From positions 7,998,001-8,062,000 of the forward strand of contig CM034315.1 of assembly GCA_019925795.1 (NCBI GenBank): a DNA stretch of 64,000 nt, given 5' to 3'. A program made the translations under genes and the position numbers. The first letter of the stretch is position 1. Each line of letters starts with the position of its first letter. This document shows positions 43,488 to 54,520 of the stretch, piece by piece. The DNA comes from Dendrobium chrysotoxum. Taxonomy: Eukaryota; Streptophyta; Magnoliopsida; Asparagales; Orchidaceae. The notes beneath the pieces were generated by a model. It ran no database searches. It was not told where the DNA came from and saw only the letters and a list, made by a program, of their open reading frames with translations.

Positions 43488-46400
43488 AGCGCATGCATGT
43501 AGCCTTCAATGCATGGAAGGGCAATGTGCCTTCTGGTCTGCTCCTTGACATGCAACATTAATTATATGCTCCTTAGGGTCTCACACACACAATTTATAGG
43601 TGTAAAATAAATGTTTGATGTTATAAGATAAATTGGGTTCATATATATATATATGTTTGGATGTCTTCCCCTACTCGATCTTTTATGGTTGAGCAAACTC
43701 ATTACATAGTTGAATATAAAAAATAGAAAATATATAAGATAAATTTCAAAGCAAAATCTTGTACTTATAATTTTTGCAAAACCGTCAACCAACTAAGCTA
43801 TGTATCATCCGTCAATATTTATAAAAAAATTTATGAAATTAATATATGATGATGAAAATGATAAAAAAAATACTTCAAATTTTTTTAAATAAGTAAAACT
43901 GAAGAAGCAAACAGGTCGGTTGGCGGGGCAGAACTCTTGCAATTGCAGGGGATGGGATCATTGGGACAACGTGCGTATACATGAATGAAAGAAAGTGGAG
44001 TGCATGAATCAAAGGGGGGTAGACCATTTTTTTTAAGCGATTAGGCCAAAAAAAAGATTCATGAAGCTGATCCCATATAGTATGATAAAGACTTGTTATT
44101 GTTGTTGTCGTTGTTGTCAGGGGATTTTTTTTTTTTTTTTGAGGGCACAAATTTTCAAAATAACCCCCAAAATTTAATTTTGAGGATGATTGCCCACACT
44201 CAATGTAACTAGGTCTAGTCGCTGCTATTATTATGAACAAGAGCTATGTACAACATATATAAAGATCATTGATCATAGAGACCATTAGACCAATCATGCT
44301 CTCAATGCTGAAATACAGTTCATTTGTCATTGTAACTAAAATCATGACTTACATAGCTCATCTTGATTTATTGGTTAGGAGCTTTGTTTATCGATCAAGA
44401 GGTCTTAGGTTCGCAGCTTACGCATGCGATGCGTGTATAAATTTGACTTAATTGACCTAAATGTTTCAAAAAAAAAACTAAAATCATTACTTCTTTAGTG
44501 TTTGAAAAAGCTTTTGCCCTTTTTGATAATTTTTTTTTTTGGAAAAATTAAGGGGCCTTTTTGAAAAATTTGGAAATTTTCAAATTTACTCAGAACACCA
44601 GTCAGATGATCCAGATTTCAAGGGCTTTTGTCTCCAATGTGCAGCAACTTTAACTATACACCACTAACGTTTCAGGGATATCTGTCGACATACCTCTTTC
44701 CTTTCTTTCTTTCTTTCTTTCTTGTATATTTTTTTTCTTATAAAGTTTTATTGCTCAGATTTTGGCAGAAAGATTATATGATAAAATTTTGAGTCATATA
44801 AATTTTATGATAATGGATTTAATTATTGTTTAATTTATTACAAATGAAATAAAATATAAAATTTAATTAGTTTTTTTATAAATTATATTTTTTTTAAAAT
44901 GAATTCAATGATAAAAAATAAAATAATTTTGATAAAAAAAATATAGCAGAAAATTCAGATACAATTTTTTCCATTAAAATTAACACTTGAAATTCAATTT
45001 AATTTATTAATATATAACAGCTCAACAAAATGATTTCTCAAACAAAAGGAATATATTAATCTTCAACATATTTTAAGCACAATTATTTAAATAAATGGCT
45101 TTTAAACTGATTTTGATATTAAGGGCATATGTGATTGAGAAATTCTAAATGATAATTGCACTATTTAATTAGTCTCTTCTGATCTAATCTAAAATATATA
45201 ATAATTGTGTTGGTTTGATTAATTTCTTCAAAATTTAAATTAATTTTAAAAAAATTCTGATTTGATTACAACTGTCAAAAAACTGTATATATGTCTGATT
45301 CGAGCTAAGCAAATCCGATTTGATTCGTCCCAATCCGCAAGTAAAGCTCATTAATGAGACCCAGCAAAAATCCAGGAATTTGACTTTGAACGACTATTCG
45401 AGGAGGGAGGACTTATTAAGTCAAGTTATTGATCGGCTATGTCGGTATCAGGCTTTCAATACATACCATGCCGACAACTTTTCAAAGCTTGGGTGACAAT
45501 TTTATCAAGTCGGAATTTTCAATCAAGCTATATAAATATTATATATATTTTTTATTTTCTGTATCGATATATATGTAACCAATTATGTAATGCTTAAGCC
45601 CCAATCCCAAGCTATAAATAGGTTGTGGAGGGTGAACTCAATTTACGTAATTTTGAGGCAATTTTCTATAGTTTAGCTTGTTTCACTAAAAACGTAGCTA
45701 CCAACAGAACAAATCAATCCTCATAGGAGCTACAGAAAAATAATATAAAGGGGTGAGAAACAATGGAAAGTTATACCAAATATGTTTGCCATATTACTAA
45801 TGTAATTTATTATGAGTAGTAATTATAAAATTATCAAATCTAACTTTATTTGATAACTATTTTATAATCAACAAAATAATATTTTAATAACTATTTTTAA
45901 TGCATAATAATTTGATTATTAATAAGTTAGAATAATTTGTAACCATGAGATTATATTTTTATATAATTTATGATTTCCTTAAATTTTTTAAAACTATAAT
46001 TGTGTATTGTCCAGAGAAGGATAACAATCTTCGATTTTTGTTTTTATTATAATTGTTTTTTTAATAAAATTAATACTTAAGCATATAAAGAAAAAAAATG
46101 AAAATATTAGATTTTAATATAATTCAACTAATAGAATATAGAATTTAATAAATTATTAAAATAAATATAGATATTTTTTAAATATCAAAATATTATTTCA
46201 CTATAAACTATTAAATTAAAAGACAAAAGAAATTATCCAAAAAAATGAAGAGTATTTTAAAAATTATTAATTTATGCCCTCACTAACAAAAACTTCTAAT
46301 TCCACTGGTGTAAAGAGATCTAAAATAAATAAATTAAATCATTTTGTCCAAGCTTTTAAGAGAGCCCACTTTTGCATGAATATCTCCTCTAAAAGCACTT

Positions 46401-46640
46401 TTGTAAAGAGTTATCAAAAGTAATGCCTAGAGAAAGCAGCATTTAGCCTTAAAAAGCGCGGCTAGAAAATTTAGTAAGTTGTACCAAACTGCCATTGACT
46501 TGACTTCTCGTATAGAGATGAATTTGAAAAAGACAGAAAAACAAAGAGTTATTGCAAATGCTTCGGAATACGACTAACAATGGCTAGTGATGTATGATGT
46601 TGGTGATGGGTGACGACCAATTGGCAGCAAGTATAGAAGG
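43485..46640. other. AT-rich interval without recognisable gene
   Basis: Apart from a SINE at ~44.4 kb and a short CTTT repeat at ~44.70 kb, this is AT-rich DNA with no coding frame I can support. Confidence 0.55.
44353..44477 (+). mobile_element. tRNA-derived SINE, copy 3
   Basis: The head AGCTCATCTTGATTTATTGG is followed by GGTTAGGAGCTTTG (A-box-like), TCGATCAAGAGGTCTT, GGTTCGCAGCT (B-box-like), GCATGCGATGCGTGTA, TTGACCTAAATG and a poly-A tail. It is the clearest copy with a 3' A-run. Confidence 0.75.
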
Positions 46641-46641
46641 T

Positions 46642-46822
46642 CATGCCTTAGAGCGAATTATTAGGTCCGGATCCGGATCTCTCTCTATCTACAGTAAAAG
46701 CACAGCTAAAGCGCAGGTACTGTAGCACCTGCACTTTAGGTACGCTTTTACTGTAGATAGAGAGAGATCCGGACAGATCTCTCCGTCCGGTGTCCGGACC
46801 TAATAATTTCCCCATGCCTTAG
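46642..46822. mobile_element. MULE-like MITE with 9-10 base target duplication
   Basis: CATGCCTTAG occurs at 46642-46651 and 46813-46822, flanking a 161-base element that folds back on itself. Its ends share AATTATTAGGTCCGGA, with internal arms ATCTACAGTAAAAGC and GCTTTTACTGTAGAT. A 9-10 base duplication is the Mutator-type signature. Confidence 0.8.
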
Positions 46823-46897
46823 GCTATGAGTTTTACCTGTATTTGGAATTCGCCAACATTTGAATATTCCAAATCCCTTATACAATACTTTATATCT

Positions 46898-47024
46898 AGA
46901 CTTCGTTTGAGTCGGCTTTTGTTTCTGCTTCCTAAAATAATTTTTTAGTGCAAAAATTTTAATTTTTGTATTAGAATACAGCTTTAAGAAGCACTAACAA
47001 AATCGTTCCTAACGAATTAAGCCT
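46898..47024. mobile_element. Tourist-like MITE, copy b
   Basis: The ends AGACTTCGTTTGAGTCGG and CGTTCCTAACGAATTAAGCC, with a trailing TTA, match the family's terminal repeats with mismatches. Confidence 0.6.
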
Positions 47025-47468
47025 TAATGTACTTGCAACCAAATACAAGAAAATTTTTAAAAACCTTACACTTTCTTTACTTTACTCTCATAATACTCAC
47101 AACACTTAGGTGATAAAATATAATATGGATAAACTTAACTATTCAGATCAAGTTAATTTTAATTTTTTTAAAAAAAGACAATTTTTCCTAACTTTCAGAC
47201 ATTTTCATCAAGTCTTTTTCTCCTCAACTTCTATGTAACAATCAATGTAGTTAGATAAGAATTTTAAGCAATTTAATAAATATTATCTTATAAAATAGTG
47301 ATCAAATATAAATTATGATTGCGGACCGAAAAACAAATCACTAAGAAAGATATCCCCAACGAAGCCTCAACAGAATTCCTTTCGATTGGACTCTTTGAGT
47401 TGCAAGTTCAACTTGTTGGTTAATTAGTAATCCCAAGTTTATGTTTCTAATACATGTTCACATTCAAG

Positions 47469-47516
<48 letters not shown>
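47469..47516. repeat. (AT)n microsatellite
   Basis: About 24 AT units directly before the LTR relic at 47516. Confidence 0.95.
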
Positions 47517-47520
<4 letters not shown>

Positions 47521-47945
47521 TATCATCAAAGAATTATCTTGATCAAGCACGAATATCAAGGCAAAAACCAAGTTAGAAACTTCAAAAATTAATTTGGAGA
47601 TCATTTAAACTCCGATTTCAGCAAGCCTATAGCCGAACTGAGTGTCTCGGAAATATGAACCCACCGACACCAAATTCGACTCAATCTAAGCCCAAATCAA
47701 GGACTCGAAGCGTTGTTGGAAAGTTCAAACCACAATCTGCGTTACCAAACGGTCTCCAAATGTGACATGCTTATAGTCGAATTGAGCGTCTCGACGAGAC
47801 GAATCCAACGAGCCCAAGATCGCAAACATCCGACATCATTAAGACCTTCAAATGTCCAGCAAACGGTTCATAATCAAGGGATTCAACATCGACCGTCCAT
47901 TCCAACCACTCCTCATTTGCCCTTGATCTTCCTCCTATTTACGGG
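47516..47945 (+). mobile_element. Truncated LTR relic related to element C
   Basis: It starts TGATGTATCATC, matching the LTR start TGATATATCGCC. It stays collinear with the LTR of element C through AACTCCGATTTCAGCAA, CGACACCAAATTCGACTCAA, TACCAAACGGTCTCC, GACGAGACGAATCCAACGAG and ATTTACGGG. About 430 of ~1030 bases remain; the match ends abruptly near 47945. Orientation is opposite to element C. Confidence 0.8.
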
Positions 47946-48602
47946 TGAATAAGTCAAACGTATAAGTGCAAGTAAACCCAATTTTACTGTTTCATGAATA
48001 TTAAAATTATTTTATGTTACACTGATAAATATTATCTGAGTAATTTATGAAATCTTTTATTTATACATTTAGAAATGTGGATTTTAATTTTCTTGATATG
48101 ATTTGTGATAGCTTATAGAGTAGTAGTTGTTTACTCTGCGGATAATGTGATTTTAGGAAAATGAAAAGATTTGAGTGAATAGAAGTCGATAATGTTGGAA
48201 TTCATCAGAGACTAGTCTATATAGGTATTATTTTGATAGTTCAATTATATTTATACATTTTGATGTTTTACCATGATTGTAGATTATTGAACAAGATTAT
48301 TTTGACAAAAATATGAATTCTAATTTTGTATATTTTTTATTTTATTTTAATTTTGATGTTTAGTGGCTCTTATGTGTTATGTATTGGAAATGAAATAACT
48401 TAGGATTATATTTTAATTCTTCTATTAGACCAGGGGCATGACAAATCGCCTTCCAAAATCCTTGAAAGAGAGTCTTCGAACCCAACTCATGTGGTTAGAA
48501 AAGTCACAATCCAACCAATACCTACTCTCTCGTACCAATCAAATTGGTTGTCACGACTCGCCAACTTCTTCTCAATGAATCTTACATCTATTGAGTTGTT
48601 TA

Positions 48603-48740
48603 TTAGGTTTCGTTTGTAACAACTTTCTTGCTTCTTTCTAAAGCAGCTTTGAAGTAAAAAAATTCTAATTCAAAACTTTTTTATACTAAAAAAAATTACT
48701 TTAGAAAACAGTAAAAAAAATATCCCAAATGAAAACTTAG
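48603..48740. mobile_element. Tourist-like MITE, copy c
   Basis: TTA-GGTTTCGTTTGTAAC at the left and ATCCCAAATGAAAAC-TTA at the right give TTA duplications and inverted ends around an AT-rich body. Confidence 0.65.
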
Positions 48741-49795
48741 CTGCCACATATGATTGACATCCGACTTTGATGTATCATCTCCACCTAGATTGGCCAACTT
48801 TAGGAGATAATAATATGGAAGGACTTGCTTATTAAATACTACACAAGAGTTCAATTAGTTCAGATTCTACCAGAAACAATTCTTTATAAGGGCACAAAAC
48901 CATCAAACAAGCAAAATTCTTTTGCCATTGCCCAATAACATATGCAAAATAAGATATTTCAAATTGAACCCTTCATTGAATATAAATTATTTAACACAAT
49001 TATTTTATTTTTGTTGAAATACTTTATTTTTTTATGAAATTTCTTATTCTTTAGAAAAAAATTTATTTATGCCTACATAGTACATAACATATTTAATATA
49101 GGTGAAATATCTTATATATATTCACAATGCAAGGTGTTTAATTACTAATCATTTGCTAATTTAATATTAAGCAACATCACATCATTAATTATACAATAAG
49201 ATATGATTCTTTATAAAATTAGATTAGAAATAAGACTTTTCAATTAAATATTAAGATATATGAAGATTATTAAGTAAGATTTTAGTCATATGTTAATATA
49301 AATTGGTTTTTAATTTTTTATTTAAAAATAATGCTAAGCTGTCAAAAGAAATCTACAGATAGCCTTCGTCGTGTAGAAGAAGGAGAATCTAGCCTAGCTA
49401 AGCAAGCGAAAGCTTGACGTGGAAGGAGAGAACTAAATAGGGAAAGAGAGAGAAAGAGAGGCGCCATCATTCTCTCTCTTGCCTAGTTGTTTTCCTTAAC
49501 TCACAAAGGAACAAAACCAGGTACATTTCTTCGTCAAAAATGCCTGACTTCAAACATGACAAACAGCATAACACCGAATCCTTCTTTTTCCCTTTCGCAG
49601 CATAAAAAACAGATTTTTAACTTGAGAACATAACAATTTGAGAAATTCAAACTCCAAGCTTCAAACTTTCTACATACATTCTTCAACCATGTTCTCGTTC
49701 TACACTCCGAAGAGATCAAAAGAGATCGAAGCTGAAGAAAAGACTAATTTTTAAGATCAACTAGCCATAGAAACATACGTAAGCTGACACAATTG
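48741..49795. other. Intergenic region and probable 3' UTR of the OVATE gene
   Basis: No coding region is supported. The part adjacent to 49795 is likely transcribed with the OVATE gene. A GAGA-rich stretch is at ~49440-49480. Confidence 0.45.
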
Positions 49796-50857
49796 TTAGT
49801 AGCTGAACAGAACTTGAGATATATCTGCAAAAGCTCGAAAGATGGCGGAGTGGATTTCAGGAGAGTTGAGAGAAAGATAAGAATGAAGAAGCCGCTCGAG
49901 CTCTCGAGCTCCAAATATTTGTCTTTCCACTATCATCTCAACCATGGAGCTCCGGAAGTCACTATAAGGATCACTAGATTTTTTCAGAACTGGGAAACCT
50001 TCTCTGCGGTTTTTCTCTTCTTCATTTTCGTCAGAGAAAGAAACAGAAACCAAAGGTTGAAAATCATTGATGAAAGCATCTCTTCGTCTCGCCTCTGCCG
50101 CCGGCCTTCGCCGGCGTGAAGATAAATTGGATTTTTCGTCTTGTTTCTTCTTATTGCTCTGCTCCTTTTTCTTAGAACTCTTCCTCGTTTTGGGCGAGGG
50201 GCGGCGGTAGAACTCGGAAGAGTCGGAGGAGAAGCTCCTCGAGGAGAAGAAAGTATCTGTTTCCTCACTGCTAAAGAATCCAAAGCCTTCCTCGCCGAAG
50301 GAAGAAGAGATACTAAATTCATGACGATTTGACCGACACCTCTGCCTCTGTTTCATCATCTTCTTCTTCTTCGTTTTCTTCCTCTTATCCTTCAACTCTG
50401 CTTCTTTGATCCAATAGTAGTACAAATGAGCACTATTTGGAGATTCAACTGAAGGCGAAGCAGGCGGGCAGGTCTTTCCATCTCCTTCTCCGAGTTCTCC
50501 CGTCGCATATAAATCGCTCCTTTCGCTCTTCCTGTTCTCCTTCTTCACCTTACCCTGCACTGCTGGCGAGGCGGCGGCGGTGGGACGGCATCCTCCGCAG
50601 AGATTCCGGCGCGGCCGGCGGTCAAGTGAGAAGGAACGGCGGAGGAGAGCAAAGTGGAGTTCGTCGGCTTCGCTGGCGCGGCAGCGGGAGATGAAGATTG
50701 GTTCGTGGGCAATATCTGCGGCGGCAGAAAAGCTCCTGGTGCTTTCACCGGCAGAAAGGCTCCGGCTACTTCCTACGGCAGCGCCAGAGGAACGGAGAAG
50801 CGCCGATGGCCAGAAAATGCGTGCGAGGCGGTCTTTTAGCCGGGGTTTGTTATCCAT
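49796..50857 (-). CDS. OVATE family protein (transcription repressor)
   Basis: OVATE family proteins are plant-specific nuclear repressors that affect organ shape, cell-wall formation and development, acting with KNOX/BELL and TRM partners. The C-terminus (about residues 285-350) has the OVATE domain: FPVLKKSSDPYSDFRSSMVE, MIVERQIFGARELERLLHSY, LSLNSPEIHSAIFRAF and ADISQVLF. The N-terminus MDNKPRLKDRLARIFWPSAL fits the family's basic start. The middle is Ser/Arg/Lys-rich and disordered, with basic runs that could act as nuclear signals. ATG 50857 is chosen because the frame upstream (to 50965) crosses the TATA box. It is intronless, as usual for the family. About 353 residues, intact. The subfamily is not assigned. 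Confidence 0.9.
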   Translation of the reverse strand: MDNKPRLKDRLARIFWPSALLRSSGAAVGSSRSLSAGESTRSFSAAADIAHEPIFISRCRASEADELHFALLRRSFSLDRRPRRNLCGGCRPTAAASPAVQGKVKKENRKSERSDLYATGELGEGDGKTCPPASPSVESPNSAHLYYYWIKEAELKDKRKKTKKKKMMKQRQRCRSNRHEFSISSSFGEEGFGFFSSEETDTFFSSRSFSSDSSEFYRRPSPKTRKSSKKKEQSNKKKQDEKSNLSSRRRRPAAEARRRDAFINDFQPLVSVSFSDENEEEKNRREGFPVLKKSSDPYSDFRSSMVEMIVERQIFGARELERLLHSYLSLNSPEIHSAIFRAFADISQVLFSY

Positions 50858-50920
50858 TGTGATGCCTCGCTCTCTCTCTTTCTCTGTAAAGGCGTCGCCT
50901 TTGTTTGAAAAAGGATGAGT

Positions 50921-50927
50921 TTTTATA
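50921..50927 (-). promoter_or_regulatory. TATA box of the OVATE family gene
   Basis: The minus strand reads CTATAAAAACTC 64 bases before the ATG, followed by a short GA-rich leader. The spacing predicts a start site near 50890 and a leader of about 30-35 bases. Confidence 0.6.
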
Positions 50928-51678
50928 GATAGAAGAGGGAAAGGGCATCTCGGCAACCTAACCAAAAGAGTACATAAGAACGACAGAATTTAATTTCATA
51001 CTTATTACATACTTATTAGGGGAAAAAAAAAAGAATAAGACATGATAAAAACTATAATGAATGAATAAATGGAATGAGAAATTAAAGAAATAAATATTTT
51101 CTTGGAAGCTCAAAGGCCCATAGCTTTTTTATTTAAATAAATCAGCAATACTATTCATTATAAAATGATGTTAATTCTTATTAAAACAAATAAATGAGTT
51201 CAAAATTCAACCTAACTTAGTTATTTTAGAGAATAATAGAAATATTTTTTTATTTGACAGAGTCTGAAGAATTTCAAAATGAGAAATTCAAATTTCATAG
51301 CATTATTATAAACTTATCGTCTCATATGTATTCATTTATATATAACAAAATAAGAAGTATTGCCCTTTGAGAACTAACAAGAGAGTGATGAGGAGATGAT
51401 ATTTTCTCGCCTTCTGTTTTTCCAATCACACAAAGTTGATTTTTGTTGCCTTTGGATTGCTTAAAAATGAAAAAAGTATATGAAAAAAGTGTTCTTTCAT
51501 TGAAAAAAAAAAGTTTGTAAAATAATCAAATAATAATCAAACACGAGTCTTCAACCATGTTAGCCAATTCTAATGAGAGGGATTGTTTGGATGATCATTA
51601 AAACTATTAATTTGCTTTAAGGAATTTGATTTGGAGTTAATCTATCTAAATTTTATTTACAAAAATCTTTCATAAAAA

Positions 51679-51799
51679 GGCTAATATTTCATTTGTGATA
51701 GCTTTTTTCACTTTTTTCTACAACAGCTTTCTAGGGTCATAACTTTTTAAAAGCAGCGAAAAAGCAATGGTCAAAACTTATCCCAAACAAAGCCTAAAT
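51679..51799. mobile_element. Tourist-like MITE, copy d (eroded)
   Basis: The right end ACTTATCCCAAACAAAGCC-TAA is clear. The left end (GGCTAATATTTCATTTGTGA) is poorly preserved. Confidence 0.45.
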
Positions 51800-53648
51800 T
51801 TTATTTATAGCTATTCTACTTTCTTTCTCATCCTCGTCATACAAATTGATCAATTATGCTTATTATACGTTTGGTTGACATTAAAAAAATACAACACATT
51901 TCTGTTCTCATGCACGACCTTCATCAGACTGAGCGCTGTCACATACTCGACTGTCACTCTAAATTAGATCAAATTATTCTATAAGATCAAACTCAAACTC
52001 AAATTACTAACATCCACTAACCCTTACAATTTCCAAAATAAACTCTTCAATCCCAAACTTTCTATAATCTTTATTCATCCAAAAAAATTTCTATATTCCT
52101 CAATGTTCCATAAATGCAAGCACATGGCAAACAAGCTTCTTGAATCTACCTATCTAAACATAGATTCCACTTATAGAGACTATTGAAAGCAACCATTGCA
52201 TGATAAAGAAAACAGTACAACCTTTTCCTATTTATAGGTCCTGCTTATGGAAGTGATTTGCATTTATTCCATCAACAGAGACAAAAAAAACCAAAGCTTA
52301 ATTCCTTTCTGCCTATTTCCTTGCAACACAAAGTTGAAATCTTTGCAAGAAATTAATTTTTTACATCTTTAACCCTATCCATATTTCAAGAAACATACCA
52401 AATTTCTCTTTTCTATTTCTTTTTTTGGTGTTGGGAGTCTGAGTAATTTACAAGAGACAAGTGGAGTAATAACTAAAGCAATTAATTCCTTTTCTCCAAT
52501 ATTTTCATAGATTCTCTTTGTTACTCTTTCTTCTTGGGAGGAGAGGGAGGGCCAAGAATGGCTTCTTTACAATGATAGGTGGCTTGCCATTTCACTGTGG
52601 ACTGTGGAGTTTTAGTGTTTGTTAGTAGAACTTTAGAAGTTATTCCTTTTTAAGGCTATATATACTATTTTATTTTTATAGTTAAAAAATTATTGGTGTA
52701 TTGATTAATTGAATTTATGTAAGATAGTTGAGTGAAATATGGAAATTTTTTTATTTTGTGTAAGAATATTCTGATAGAAAGTACATCAGGATATATTTAT
52801 AAATTATAGAATTTATTTTTTAATGAATGTTATATATAAAGATTTTACATTGCACTAATCTCAAAGTATATAATTTATATTTGAATATATTGACATAATT
52901 TTTATACAATCATAAATAATTGACATTTTTATAGTTCTCATGAAGAGTCTTAAGAATGTTGAATTTAATTATATATAAATATAAATATATATATATATAT
53001 TGAGCACTAATTCTAAAGCAAATATAATGAATTTAAATTTCATTTTATTTAAAATTTATTTAGAATATTCTGAATTATTTATTTAATTATTTATTGGCAT
53101 ATGAAAACTATACTTGCTTAGTTGCCTATGGCTTCTTTTATTTTTAATTTATTTATGAATAAATATGAATTATAATTTAAGAAATTGGTGCATCAGAATG
53201 TTATTTATTGGTTAGGTAAGGAATAACTATCACATTATCAGCCAAAATGGAATAAAAAAAAACGATAAATTCTTTAAATAAATTAATATATAAATGGAAA
53301 GCTGCATTCGAATCTTCTGATTAGAAGAGGAATGGCAGTTATAAATATTAGGAAAAGAAGAGTTTAATTTGCTAATGATATTTATTTATTTATTATAAAA
53401 AAAGTAACAGCCTTTTGTTTGAAATTATAAATTAAACATGTTATATTTTTATTTCATATAAATGCAAATAAATCCAAGAAAACAACTTACAATTAATTTT
53501 TATTTTAATTCATAAATAATTTTATATTTTATTTATTTTTTCATTAAATTTATATATAATTATTGAATAATCAGATAAATTTATATTATTACATCATTGG
53601 CATAATAATTCTAAAAAGAGAGAGAGCTTGGGAGATATTGAAGGGATT

Positions 53649-53769
53649 TAGGCTTTGCTTGGGTCAACTTTTTTATTGCTTTCTAATATAAAAATATCTT
53701 GGATTATAAATTTTTATACTAGAAAATTGTTTTAAAAATAATTAGAAAGCTGTTATAAATAAGACCTTA
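53649..53769. mobile_element. Tourist-like MITE, copy e
   Basis: TTA-GGCTTTGCTTGGGTCAAC starts the copy. GCTGTTATAAATAAGACC-TTA ends it and is shared with the next copy's start, so copies e and f abut. Confidence 0.6.
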
Positions 53770-53902
53770 GGCTTCGTTTGGGATAACTTTTTACTGTTTT
53801 TTAAAGTAGTTTTCTAGTACAAAAATTTTTAGTTGAAAAAATTTTGATATTAAAAATATGCTTTAGAAAGCAATAATAAGGTTGTCCCAAACGAAGCCTT
53901 AG
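53766..53902. mobile_element. Tourist-like MITE, copy f (best preserved)
   Basis: Terminal repeats GGCTTCGTTTGGGATAAC and GTTGTCCCAAACGAAGCC pair with one mismatch and are flanked by TTA on both sides, as in PIF/Harbinger-derived Tourist MITEs. The body is AT-rich with inner arms TTTCTAGTACAAAAATTTTT. Confidence 0.8.
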
Positions 53903-54226
53903 TGAGATGAACTTTTGACCAAAAACTCATTATTTTGTCTTGTGATGTCAATATTCGATTAATGATTCCATGTATGTAGATGAGGAGTAAAGTCGATTAC
54001 ACAATCTAATTTTTCATGCTTTGAAAATAAATAAAATTTTATATGCAAACTTTATAATGGTGTTACTATATAGCTAGTATGGTTGATAGATTTTCACTAA
54101 ACGTCAACTTCTGTCGAGTTTCGTATACAGTGCGAGCATTCTTAATGAATTCTACTGACAAGAACCCTAATTAATCAATTAGTACTCTAGATGAGTAGCT
54201 GAGTTTTCAGATAGAATTGGCTTGCC

Positions 54227-54520
54227 TGAAGAAGGTAGCTATTAATCTAAAAGCACCTGAAGTTAATTAGGAAAATGCAAAAACATGAAGGGTAGTAGAT
54301 AGAGGAGAATACTGTTCATTCTATATCTCATTCTACTGCTATTACACCTTGAGCATATAAAGCACTAATCTGTTATCAACTGACGGTGGAGATTAAGAGC
54401 AGAGAATCAAACGCTTAGCACTAAGCTAGTACAATGGAATAACAGAGAAGGTGGAGCAGGCACTAGGATAGAGAAGCCGTCTAATATATAAGTTAGAAAG
54501 CTTATCAAGTTTCCTTATCA
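54227..54520 (-). repeat. 3' LTR of the copia element
   Basis: Starts TGATAAGGAAAC (minus, 54520) and ends ACCTTCTTCA (54227). The pol frame runs through the polypurine tract and stops inside this LTR at 54505-54507. Confidence 0.95.

Larger units (their letters stand above)
50966..54226. other. AT-rich intergenic region, no gene
   Basis: It contains three Tourist-like MITE copies and AT-rich sequence. No coding frame or RNA gene is supported. Confidence 0.55.

Noticed and set aside
43434..43550. CT repeat as promoter of a gene
   Set aside because: No coding sequence follows on either strand.
47713..47952. 79-codon ORF
   Set aside because: Lies wholly inside an LTR relic and matches LTR DNA rather than a protein.
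49793..50918. Plus-strand ORFs opposite the OVATE gene
   Set aside because: They are shadows of the GC-rich, charged minus-strand gene and show no family features.
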